From assembly GCF_963676685.1 (NCBI RefSeq), contig NC_092344.1, positions 50,552,830-50,616,829 of the forward strand: a stretch of 64,000 nucleotides of DNA. Direction: 5' to 3'. Under the pieces are notes generated by a model. That model ran no database searches. It was not told the DNA's origin and was given only the letters and a program-made list of their open reading frames with translations. Shown here one piece after another: positions 54,401 through 64,000 of the stretch (position 1 is its first letter; every line of letters begins with the position of its first letter). Made by a program: the position numbers and the translations under genes. The stretch comes from Mytilus edulis (Eukaryota; Mollusca; Bivalvia; Mytilida; Mytilidae).

Positions 54401-57069
54401 GTCACAACGTGGGAACAAACAGAAAAATCAAGTGGAAAGGGGCTCGAAGAAGACGTAAATAAGATTAAATTTTATTCAAGATAATGAACAACAGCCAAAT
54501 ATAACACCCCAATAAATTTTGTTGATAGTTTCTGACGATGATGGTGATGTTGTACGTTGTCGGTGGTCTATAAAAACTCCATATGATGAATGCGGAGGAG
54601 TATGTCAGGCACTCAATGGTTCTTATTTAGATGAGGTAATATATTGCTAAACATGTGCTTTTTATATTTTGCCAAAAAAAGTAGGACCCAGAAAATATAA
54701 ATTACAAAAACAAAAATTATTTTCAAGACGGAAATCACTTATATTTACAGTTATTAACATTTTGGCAGCTGCAAGTTTGTATGGTGGAAAAAAATAAATT
54801 TGACGCTCAAGAATAATGCAATCCATAGGGACACTATAAAGTCGCTCAAATCATAGGCTAACATTTATAATATGGCTTACCAACTAAAATAGTTTATGTG
54901 CACGTGTAAAGGTGTTATACCTAGTAAATATGCATTTTCTCCATATGTTTCAAAAATTGAAAAGATCATAACAACCGTACTTAGAAAGTTCAATTTGTAT
55001 GTTTTTTGTTTTAGAGCTCTTGTGTTTTGAGCTACAACGCAACAAGCTCATTAGGTTGGTACGCAGTTGCATTGCAAATCGAAGACTTTCAAAAGTCTTC
55101 CGATACAGTTCCTCTCAGCAGTGTTCCTTTGCAGTTCTTAATTGTCGTTGCCAAATCAAGCGAATCATGTGCCTCGAGACCAGTTCTACCACCGAATATA
55201 ATAACTGATGGTTCGGTTCACCACATCTCTGTTAACACTATTTTCAATGAGTCAATTGTTGCTAGAAGTGGTGGGGAAACATTAAGGTAAGACTGAAATT
55301 TCAAAAGAAGCTAGTTTATCAAAACAGTTTGTCATTTAGCAATTCATAAAGTAATGACTGCTCTCATATTTGTTTTTTTTTTCAACAATAAAAGCAATAC
55401 TAATAATTGTGACATTTTTATGAGATGATAGATTTACTTAAGGCATGCATGTTTATCTATATGAACAAGCGGACCTTTAGTTTTAAATGATACGCTGATT
55501 TTATTTGAGTTTTGTCCGTAGTTTTTTTTTAAATACTTTCAGAAATTTAAATAACAAATAACAAATGAAAGTAGAATTTTAAATTACTTTATGTAAATAA
55601 TATTCTTAATGTTTCTTTTTATTTTCTACATGTTATTAGAGTTACAGCAATCGACACTGTTTCCCCAATTGGAATGATCAAATCTGAATTATTTACACAT
55701 GGAACGTCTGGAAGAGAATGGTTTGTGACTGTGACTTGGAAACCAACGAAAAACCAGATTGGCACCCATCTGTTTTGTTTCACAGCGGTTGATAATATGG
55801 GGTATGCATTTTTGTTAGTTTGACCAAGTACACGTGCTAAGAAAAAAGGTATATATTCAAAAACACTTTACACGAATGGAAATAACAATGAACATGAAAA
55901 CAATTGTGAAATATAATCCATTGAGTATTAATTTCAACCGTTCTATTATCTTTTAGTTTCAAAACATTTCTGTTCACTTACTTAATGTTACATATCCATT
56001 TACCCAAATCAGTCGTTAATAAGGCAAAACTTCATATCTTATTTCACTTTCTTTTACAGCCAATCATCGGTTCAAACATGCGCTACACTTGTGGTTGACG
56101 ATCATGTGGTTAGTCAGGTGACTGAAAACCCCGAATCTGACGCTATGGTTGTTCTAAATCCAAGTTGCAGTGCTTTTAAAACACCTGAAAGTAAGATAAT
56201 TGTTCCAAATAACTTTGTTTTCATTTAAAAAAAACCCCACCTTATTTATACATGTTATATTAAGATGAATTTTAAACATAACACCGTTATTGGCGTTTTC
56301 TTTTGTATATTCGACTTTCGCTTAAATAACAATTGCATCTCTTTTAAAAATAATGAAAGTCATTTGTTTATGTCACAGTACACATCGATAAATACAAAAC
56401 TGATTTTGAAAAACTCAGATTTAAATACATTTTGGATATATGGAATGTTAGAGGCACATTCCAATCAACGCTAATAATGCTGTCAAAAAGTTGATTCCTG
56501 TCGCATTGATTATTAGATTAACATTAAAATATTAGATATCCGGTATAAAACATAACACTAAATAATTAAAAAAACGTGCATTCATGAAGTAAATTTTTAT
56601 TGTCTTGTCTGAGATAAATCACATTTGGCAAACTATTAAACTATGCATGTAATGTTATATAAAAAGTGTTCGTATTGTTAACCTGGATAATGAAGCGCAC
56701 TTGTTTGTTATGTGTTTGGAATAGACAATTTGAAGTGTAATACATTTGAATTATGTCAAATATTTGAACACCACCGACGAGATATTTAATTCCGAAATGC
56801 CAAAATAATACATCAAATTCACCTTTCTATCTTTAAATTATTTAGATATTTAATTTGTTTTTAAAATAATTTTAATCATAGAAGTACGTAATAAATGCAT
56901 ACAAGCAGTAGCAGCCGTCCCACCATTGTTTTACCTGGAGTCTAGTTGCCCTTCACATTTCGTTCAATGTAACGAACTTGGAATTGGATATATTATGCCA
57001 TGTGCTCCCGGAACTGAGTGGTGCCAGCAAAAATTGACATGTGATCGAGTAGGATCTTGCAAGACTTAA
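51497..57069 (+). CDS. Secreted multidomain protein with C-terminal chitin-binding domain, 466 aa
   Basis: Eight exons: 51497-51613, 52013-52260, 53382-53557, 54529-54635, 55015-55286, 55640-55801, 56060-56190 and 56882-57069. All junctions are GT..AG and the joined 1401 nt stay open to TAA. Residues 1-22 are a signal peptide; the mature protein starts SHFRGGFISWKP, followed by a ~100-residue Cys-containing region, then DTGKINSSPISAMQP, a SDDDGD acidic loop with C-R-W, a GWYAVALQIEDF and PLSSVPLQFL segment, a VTWKP..GTHLFCFTAVDN segment like an Ig/cadherin-type beta strand pair, and the chitin-binding module (residues about 404-466). Proteins with SHFRGG and D-T-G-x-I-N-S-S-P motifs occur in invertebrates, to my knowledge without assigned function. 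I infer an extracellular beta-rich matrix protein tethered to chitin. Confidence 0.88.
54057..54430 (+). repeat. Dispersed repeat in intron 3 (diverged copy of 43925-44290)
   Basis: Shared words include GAGCAAATAACG/GTCAACGTACAGC, CAAAACCCATACC, ATAAATGGCC and CATAGGCACACGCAGAATGTGGC with GGGTT. It lies between exons 53382-53557 and 54529-54635 and has no coding capacity. Confidence 0.6.
56882..57069 (+). CDS. Chitin-binding terminal exon, paralogue of 29276-29463
   Basis: 188 bases, entry phase 1, seven cysteines in almost the same spacing, and identical blocks [15 protein letters not shown] and VGSC just before the stop. A GTATGT donor follows 12 bases after the stop, as in the other gene. 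Confidence 0.9.
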
Positions 57070-57175
57070 TTTGTATACTAGGTATGTAATTTGCTTTGTT
57101 GGGTTACATTCGATCTGTTTTGTTTCATATCACGAAAGAATGTCTAAAACAAACTAGAATGCTGTAAGCAAGAAA

Positions 57176-57390
57176 CGATTTCCGTAAAAATAAAAGACGG
57201 GCGAAAGATTACAGAGGGACAGTCAAACTCAAAGATAGAAAATAAATTGACAACGCCATGGCTAAAAAAGAAAAAGACAAACAGACAAATAATAGTACAC
57301 AAGACACAACATAGAAAACTAAAGACTAAGCAGCATGAACACCTCCGAAAACTGGGAGTGATTTCAGGTACTCCGAAAGGATTAACACTG
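57176..57390 (+). repeat. Dispersed repeat (family of 641 and 32818) in the 3'UTR intron
   Basis: GAGGGACAGTCAAACTCAAA, GACAACGCCATGGCTAAAA, ACAACATAGAAAACTAAAGA and a GTACTCCGAAAGGATTAAC end match the copy at 32818 in order. Minus-strand open frames over it are shadows. Confidence 0.75.
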
Positions 57391-58082
57391 CTCAAATCAA
57401 AACAGTAAGAAACCCAATTTGAAAATTCGATTTGTACTAGAAGTCTATAATTCAGAACCATGTTTAAGGCCACAATATGTATATTCAATTTCATATTTGA
57501 GCTAATTTTTTTTCTCCAATCATTTTTGAACTCAAAAGTATTCCAGTTCATTTTGTGGAGTTTCAGACAGCAAAACTGTTGGCAAATTTTGAAGGGAAGG
57601 GGTCAAAAATTAAATCTACAACTTCAACAATTGTTTGCACATTGTCTGGTAAAATTCAAGAAGTTGATAATTTGATGGCATAAAAGAGAACAGAAGCTTA
57701 TATATTCAAGCAAAACAAAAAATGAATAAAAAAATCAAATTGGAAAGGATAGCTTATCTACCCTACAAACTTTTGTCATCATGTTCAAGTTTTCATATAG
57801 ATTCAAATTTACCATCCTTTGAAGCAGGAATAGTTTCAGGATAGTTTAAACAATGTATATAGATATGAGAACTCGAAGTTTGACTCCTATTAATATCCAT
57901 GGAAGTGTTACAAAACTTGTTTTGAGTAGTATACATGATATGATAATGTTAAAAACCTTGCAATACATTTGCAATTGTATAGTCATTATAAATAGAAATA
58001 TCAGAAAATTTTAACATGTTTAATATGTTACATTATAACAGCATCAACACAATTATCGATAATTTTCTTAATCATTTTTCAG

Positions 58083-58430
58083 GTACTTTGAAGACTTCTA
58101 AAGTATATTCAGATTTTATTTATCTTCCGATTTTTTTTGTCATATCGTTGACATGTCTAATGAGTATTATTAAATAGAACATCAGATTAGTGTGTGCGTT
58201 TTTTTCATATTGTTTCCTAGCATAACAATTAAATTGTTTTCTACCACTTTACCGTGAGGGTTAATTTCTTCTTAATAATATGTTTTTTATTTGATTGTAT
58301 AAATCCAATGAACATTCATTCATTGTTTAATTTTCCTATCAATTTTTTTTAATGTGATCTTAGTTTTAATTAAATTCATTGTATTTAAACTGCAAGGAAT
58401 ATAATAAATGTATTTTTATATTGAATGCTT
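58083..58430 (+). other. 3'UTR exon of the second chitin-binding gene
   Basis: An acceptor (CATTTTTCAG) ends at 58082 and AATAAA occurs at 58403-58408. With the donor just after the stop at 57069 this gives a ~1-kb 3'UTR intron, parallel to the gene at 20321. Confidence 0.45.
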
Positions 58431-59692
58431 ATAATCATTTTCTAAATAATTTTATATCAATAAAATAAATAAGAAATTTCATGCTTATTTGGTGACTACT
58501 CCATCCTTGAAAAACACTTGCACTTGTGAAGGTCAAATTCTATTCAAAATCCTTCTAATTCTAGAAAAAGACCGCAATGATTATAAATAATTTTTGTTGG
58601 ATTTTTTTCTCAATTTCCCGTCGGAATTAGATACAATACAACCGCTGCGTATCATTTGTTCAAAACCCGAGATATACGACCACGTACCACTGTATACATG
58701 GAGAGGTTGAAAGGAAGTCAGTGTGTTTATAATTCCATTTTCTCCTCTTATTATATTTTTAGGGAGTTATGGAACTTTGTTTTTTTTTAGCATTGTTGAC
58801 ACCTTGAAACGTCACTCTTCTGAGACTGTTCAACATAAAATTCTAAAACTAGATAGCATTGTTTTCCATCATGTGTAGTTGACCATGTTTGACTGCCATT
58901 TGCATTCGGCTATTTTTACAAGAGTTATAAGACTTGATATTATTTTGTAAATATTGTGACAATAACACCTCACACTTGGTACTTGTGTTGAAATCGTGTA
59001 TATTGACAATTTTTAATGAAGTAATAGGACTTTAGATATTAGTTGAAAAATTGTAATACTAACACCTCGTGAACTTTTCTGACCAGGTTAAGCATATTTG
59101 GAATTGATGGTTGCCACAATGAGCAATTGTCCATAGAATACCGTAATTTTATTTCAATCATTTTTGTTGGTCTAGTTGTTGAACATGTTGTTGAACTATC
59201 TTTTTCCCAGAACAGTTGATTATAGTTTCGATTGTTTCGAATTGTCCATCATTGATGTAAATGATGCTTAACAATTGCAGCAGCATGGGTTTGTCTATAG
59301 AATGTTCTTTGATTTGACAAAAAAGTCTTTTATTTTTTATTTTTTTAACATATGTTTTGTTTAATATTTTGAGATGTACACAAGGTAGTAGTTAAAAAAA
59401 AATCATAAAACTATGTATTTGATAAATAGCATTTATCTGCAATAGAAAACATTTACAAGTGGATAAATTCTATTTTCGATACAAAAATCTGCTACGCATC
59501 GTTCTTGAAGTTTAATGGAACGTTAACATTCACCCAAAAATAACTATGCGTACGCTACATGCTAAAAATAAAATAATTTACGGACGGAAAATCTCAGCTC
59601 TTTAAGATGAAAATATTCAGATAAACAATAATACAGGGATTGAACTAGTCATTATCCAATACCAAATTGTTTCCAAAAAAGGTTGCTGTTTT
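58431..59692. other. Intergenic AT-rich DNA
   Basis: No gene, clear repeat or structure was recognised. Confidence 0.45.
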
Positions 59693-59827
59693 ACGTGTCA
59701 CGGTACTTGTCTATCCCAAATTCATGTATTTGGTTTTGATGTTATATTTGTTATTCTCTTGGGATTTTGTCTGATGCTGTTGTGTCGTTGTTCTCCTCTT
59801 ATATTTATGCGTTTCCCTCAGTTTTTT
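59693..59827 (+). repeat. Stray 3' tail segment of the Penelope-like element
   Basis: ACGTGTCACGGTACTTGTCT through TTTCCCTCAGTTTT matches 61943-62115 (minus the microsatellite part) and is fused directly to RT codons at 59828. The last ~80 bases of the tail are missing at the junction. Confidence 0.8.
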
Positions 59828-60720
59828 GCAGCAACATAAAAACTTTTGATTTTTCTACGCTATATACTACTATTCCCCATGCTCAGTTGAAAGATCGACT
59901 ACACCATCTCATAAAACAGAGCTTTTTCTATAAAAATGGAAATCGTAGATACAAATTTCTTGTTTTGGCTTACAATAATTCATATTTTGTGAAAAATCAC
60001 ACTGAATCTCCCAGAAAATATACAGAAGATGATATTATCAAAATGCTGGACTTTTTGATCGACAATATATTTGTTGAGTTTGGAGGATTTATATTTCAAC
60101 AGACAGTCGGTATTCCAATGGGTACTAATTATGCACCCCTGCTGGCTGATTTGTTTTTGTACTCGTATGAAGCAGAATTCATTCAGAACCTTCTAAAAGA
60201 CAAAAAGAAAAAGCACCTTGCGAAATTCTTTAATTTTACTTTCCGATATATTGATGATGTTCTATCATTGAATAACCCATATTTCAGCCAATACTTACAT
60301 CTCATATATCCAAGTGAACTTGAAATTAAGGATACCACTGATACTAGAAGGACTGCTTCATACCTTGATCGTTTCCTCAATATTGACGTAGATGGACGAC
60401 TTCACACGAAAATCTATGATAAACGGGACGATTTCAACTTCCCAATTATCAATTTCCCATTTCTCAGCAGTAACATACCCTCTGCCCCTTCGTATGGTGT
60501 TTACATATCACAATTGATACGTTATTCTCGTGCTTGTTCACACTATATGGACTTCATATACAGGAGTGTGCTCCTTACGCAGAAACTGCTCCAACAAAGT
60601 TATGAGGAGGACAGATTAAAATTGACACTCCGTAAATTTTATGGACACCATCACGATTTGGTGGATCCATACGATGTTTCGTTGACCAAACTAGCTAAGG
60701 ACATTTTTACCACATGGTAG
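59828..60720 (+). pseudogene. Reverse transcriptase, C-terminal half
   Basis: The frame is open from before the junction (first ATG-like start at 59767 is in the stray tail) to TAG at 60718. It keeps motif A with F-D-F-S-T-L-Y-T-T-I-P-H, motif B GIPMGTNYAPLLADLFL, Y-I-D-D-V and the thumb, but lacks the N-terminal RT half and the endonuclease. It differs from the first copy at about ten residues (for example A/T-N-C/Y in motif B and L-D-L/R-F). Confidence 0.85.
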
Positions 60721-62195
60721 ATTGTCTTTTGTCATAATGTCGTCTAATCTTTTAATTACCAAACGTGACTTATTCCCGATTGTGACTGTTTTGCCGAGTG
60801 TGAACTCGCATTACTATAAGACGTGGTACGGTACTTATCCATCTCAAATTCATGTATTTAGTTTAAATGTTTAATGTTATATTTGTAATTCTCATCGGAT
60901 TTTGTCAAATGTGTTGACGTCTTTTCTATTATATTTATGTGTTATGGTAAAGAAAATTAATCACCGCCTTCATTTATCAGATTTGATTTCGTTCAAAGTA
61001 ATCAGTACGATATTTTACGTTTGAAGTTAGATTCATAACAAACCGGACATAGTTTTATAATATAGTTAATTGCTACCTCAGTTTTATATTAATAAGAATT
61101 AAAATGTGCTTTGTTATTAAATGCAATATCAGTATTTAGTTCAAATATATAATCTTAAATTAATCCTAATTCTATCTTATTCATTCTTATGTGACGTCAT
61201 TTTTCATTTTTTGATGCTCTGTTTTACTAATTCAAATGACGTCATTTTTTCGTCATTTTTCAGTTTCAAATAGGACGTCACTTGGCGTAGAGGTTTAAAC
61301 GTATTCGGATGTGTCTACTTTTGTGTTTCAAATGTCTGGTTATGTAAATGTATTTCAGTTGTTTCCTGTAATTAGTTAATACTTCAGCTTTATCATGTAC
61401 ATCTTTTGAATATTCATTTTATTAAATTTACTGTTTGCAAAAGTATAAATTACTCTAAATTATAGGGATTTTCTGGTAACTTAACAGAAAACCCTTGCCG
61501 TTTTTGGCACAACCTTTTTGATCTTTTGGTCCTCGATGCTGTTCAACTTTGTACTCGTTTCGGCTTTCAAACTTTTGTATCTGTGCGTCACACATAGGTC
61601 TTGTGTGGACAAAATACACTTCTGGCGTATTAAAATTTTGAACTTGTTGCCTTTTGTTGGCTGTTGTTCGTGTGATTCTTTGTCAATTGTGTTCTCCAAT
61701 TTATTTATATTGTAGTCCTGTGTTGTCATTTTGATGTTATATTTCACATGGCCATAAAAGTGCGAGGTTAGGCATGCCACAAAACCAGGTTCAACCCACC
61801 ATTTTTTCCTTTAAAAATGCCCTGTACCAAGTAAGGAATATGGTCATTGTTATATTATAGTTCGTTTCTGTGTGTATTACATTATAACGTTGTGTCGTTT
61901 GTTTTCTCTTATTTTTGAGTGTAAGTTCACATTGCGATAAGACGTGTCACGGTACTTGTCTATCCCAAATTCATGTATTTGGTTTTGATGTTATATATAT
62001 ATGTTATATATATATATGTTATATTTGTTATTCTCGTGGAATTTTGTCTATGTGTGTTACATTTTAGTGTTATGTCATTGTTCCCCTCTTATATTTAATG
62101 CGTTTCCCTCGGTTTTAGTTTGTTATCCCGATTTTGTTTTTTGTCCATGGATTTATGAGTTTTGAACATCGGTATACTACTGTTGCCTTTATTTA
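59828..62195 (+). mobile_element. Penelope-like element, 5'-truncated second copy
   Basis: Begins at GCAGCAACATAAAAACTTTT inside the RT, equal to about 37147 of the first copy, and runs through the RT C-terminus, 3'UTR and tail with only scattered substitutions and a longer (TA)n tract at about 61990-62020. High identity implies recent activity of the family. Together with the stray tail before it, it forms an incomplete head-to-tail pair. Confidence 0.85.
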
Positions 62196-62364
62196 GTTTG
62201 TTACCCCGATTTTGTTTTTTGTCCATGGATTTATGAGTTTGAACAGCGGTATACTACTGTTGCTTTTATTTACATCACAACTAGCACACTCTTTAACCTG
62301 GGTTTGTTTTCTCACAATCGGGTTATGGCTTTCGAACAGCAGTATACTACTGTTGCCTTTAGTT
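62118..62364 (+). repeat. Duplicated Penelope 3' termini
   Basis: The terminal segment GTTTGTTATCCCGATTTTG to TTGCCTTTATTTA (62118-62195) is repeated almost exactly at 62196-62271 (78-base period), and a third, more diverged end (GAACAGCAGTATACTACTG and TTGCCTTTA) lies at 62330-62362. Confidence 0.85.
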
Positions 62365-63065
62365 AATCATTTTAAATTCATACTGTTTGTACAGGTACAT
62401 ACATTTTGGGATTCAATCAGGTTTAGTCAATCTACTGTTGAAAACTTATTAGCTTGAATGTTATAAAAAATATCTTCCATTAATACTTTTATGGGACAAT
62501 TGAAATTTGGTTCCATGATAGTAGTGCAATCAAAATTTTATCATCATAATTGAAAATCAACAAATGAAAATTTATTGGATCAAAATGTAATACTTCAGAT
62601 AACGAGTGACAAACTATTCATAATAAATTAAATACCCTAATAAGGAGACTGCTTCGATGAGGACTCTTTACTATCGAACGGACTTATTTGTAAAATACAA
62701 AGTTATTGTATTTTATTGGCGCTTAGATTTCTTCAACATTATGCATGTTACTATACATGATATCGGCCGTGTAACAGTGTATAAGCAGTGGTTCTCGTAT
62801 ATGTATTCGATACGATGCGTTATTATTGACATATTTAAGACATCATTTATGAGAATCTATAGAGCAGAGAAATTTTGATTTTTTGTATCGATGTAAGATT
62901 TAGATTCAAATAGCTTTCACCTTTAATGATAACGTAATATTTTCTCTAGAATTTATATATAATGTATAGTTCAGTGCCCGCAAAATAGAAGCCAATGTTA
63001 AATATTTATCTCTTCTTCACAATTTTCTTCAATTGAATCTCGATATTAATTATGTTTTAATATAG
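62365..63065. other. Intergenic, no supported gene
   Basis: Short open frames at 62657-62878 have no recognisable features. I see no repeat that I can match elsewhere in the window. Confidence 0.4.
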
Positions 63066-63849
63066 TTAAGGATGTTCGCTACTTTGTTTCAAATAACAAG
63101 TTTTTTAAAAGAATGTAAAAAATGATAGAATATATTAGTAAAATCACAAAAAAACTCAGAGGAAAATCTAATCGGAAAGTCCATAATCATATGGCAAAAT
63201 CAAATGACAAAACACAACAAAAACAAATGGACAAGAACTGTCATATTCCTGACTTGGTACAGGCATTTTCAAATGTAGAAAATGATAGATTTAAACTGGT
63301 TTTATAGCGCTAAATCTCTCATTTTGTTGATAGTCTCATCAAATTCCGTTATATTTACAATGATGCGTGAACTAAACAGACATAATAAATAAAATAGTCA
63401 AAATATGGGTACAGCAGTCATCATCGTGTATCAATTTTAAAAGGAACAATTTAACAGAACACAAAAAACATCTATCTACAAGCACATTCATTGATTCGCG
63501 TGTCTGACGTCAGAAAATTTTATACGTCACAATTAAATTAAGAAACTAAAAAAGAGGAAAAAAAATAGAGTGTCCCTGTGCTTGTTTTCGAGATATAAGC
63601 TATTGAAAATTTAGCGGCAAATAATTCTTCGTAGATGTCATACACTTCACATTGGCCATTTTTTCTTTCAGAAAAGATTGGAAGAAAAACAACTATTTTG
63701 TAGGATTAACAAAGATGCACTTTTTACTACATGTAGTCAAATCATGGAAAGAAAAGTTGGCAAAATTGTTATTGGCAATAAATGAATAAAACAAGATGAT
63801 TTCAAATAACTGGCAAACAATCAGAAACAGGAATAGCGGACATTCTTAA
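63066..63849. mobile_element. TTAA-flanked MITE with a nested repeat
   Basis: Ends: GTTAAGGATGTTCGCT (from 63065) and the inverse of GTTAAGAATGTCCGCT at the right. The GTGCTTGTTTTCGAGATATA block at about 63580 matches the element at 5205. A different dispersed repeat at about 63119-63535 interrupts it. Confidence 0.65.
63119..63535 (+). repeat. ~415-bp dispersed repeat nested in the MITE
   Basis: Starts ATGATAGAATATATTAGTAA and includes CTGTCATATTCCTGACTTGG, TGGTTTTATAGCGCTAAATC and GTGTCTGACGTCAGAAAATT. The 61-residue open frame at 63122-63307 is inside it and is not called. Part of it (CTGACTTGGTACAGG) also resembles the Penelope 3'UTR near 39130-39160 in antisense. Confidence 0.55.
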
Positions 63850-64000
63850 CGGCGTTTTTCTAACAAGGACGTTCTACCTCCTTAAGCCTTGAAATGTCAC
63901 GAGGGAAAGAGGGGTTATATATTTGTATATGTGTGAGAGACAAGTGTGTGTGCTTAATTATCAGAAGTGTCAAACTTTTGACGTCAAATGACAGACATTC

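Noticed and set aside
63122-63307. 61-residue frame as a gene
   Set aside because: It lies wholly within a dispersed repeat nested in a MITE.

Overview
The window looks like nuclear DNA of a bivalve mollusc, most likely a mussel of the genus Mytilus. It is AT-rich, with small exons split by long introns, GT..AG splice sites, AATAAA signals and a very high load of dispersed repeats. The species is an inference: the 355-bp hammerhead-bearing repeat and several other families here resemble repeats I associate with mussels. No rRNA, tRNA, CRISPR or bacterial feature was seen.

Four host genes can be supported. (1) Minus strand, 7494-12336: the 3' part of a gene for a coiled-coil protein, six exons, with an in-frame 63-bp repeat array in the large exon. 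(2) Plus strand, 20321-29463 with a 3'UTR exon at 30328: a 13-exon gene for a secreted protein of about 299 residues with a lysine/arginine-rich microexon region, a cysteine module, an Asp/Gly-rich acidic tract and a C-terminal chitin-binding (peritrophin-A type) domain. A second copy of its first exon lies at 17903. (3) Plus strand, 40927-41275: a short glycine-rich secreted protein gene, apparently frameshifted. (4) Plus strand, 51497-57069 with a 3'UTR exon at 58083: an 8-exon gene for a secreted protein of 466 residues whose last coding exon has the same length, phase and domain as the last exon of gene 2. Genes 2 and 4 look like members of a local extracellular-matrix cluster, perhaps for shell, periostracum or byssus.

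The rest is mobile DNA. A Penelope-like retroelement (35398-39500) carries a GIY-YIG endonuclease domain upstream of the reverse transcriptase, the permuted order of Naiad-type elements, and is broken by one in-frame TGA. A 5'-truncated copy of the same family (59828-62195) has a stray 3' tail in front of it and duplicated tails behind it. At 47687-48522 there is a 355-bp tandem array in which every unit carries a complete type I hammerhead ribozyme on the minus strand, a retrozyme. Single or decayed copies lie at 30.7, 33.5, 41.6, 44.5 and 50.4 kb. The 3'UTR of the Penelope-like element contains a diverged relative of the retrozyme, including the ribozyme's stem I, which links the two. Several foldback or MITE-like families, a LINE relic and short shared 3' tails fill most introns and intergenic DNA.

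Region by region: 1-2.1 kb LINE relic and repeats; 2.3-7.4 kb AT-rich intergenic DNA with small foldbacks; 7.5-12.3 kb coiled-coil gene; 12.8-19.1 kb nested inverted-repeat elements; 17.9-30.5 kb chitin-binding gene with foldback elements in an intron; 30.5-35.4 kb repeat fragments; 35.4-39.5 kb Penelope-like element; 40.9-41.3 kb glycine-rich gene; 41.5-50.7 kb retrozymes and other repeats; 51.4-58.4 kb second chitin-binding gene; 59.7-62.4 kb second Penelope-like copy; 63.0-63.9 kb nested MITE.
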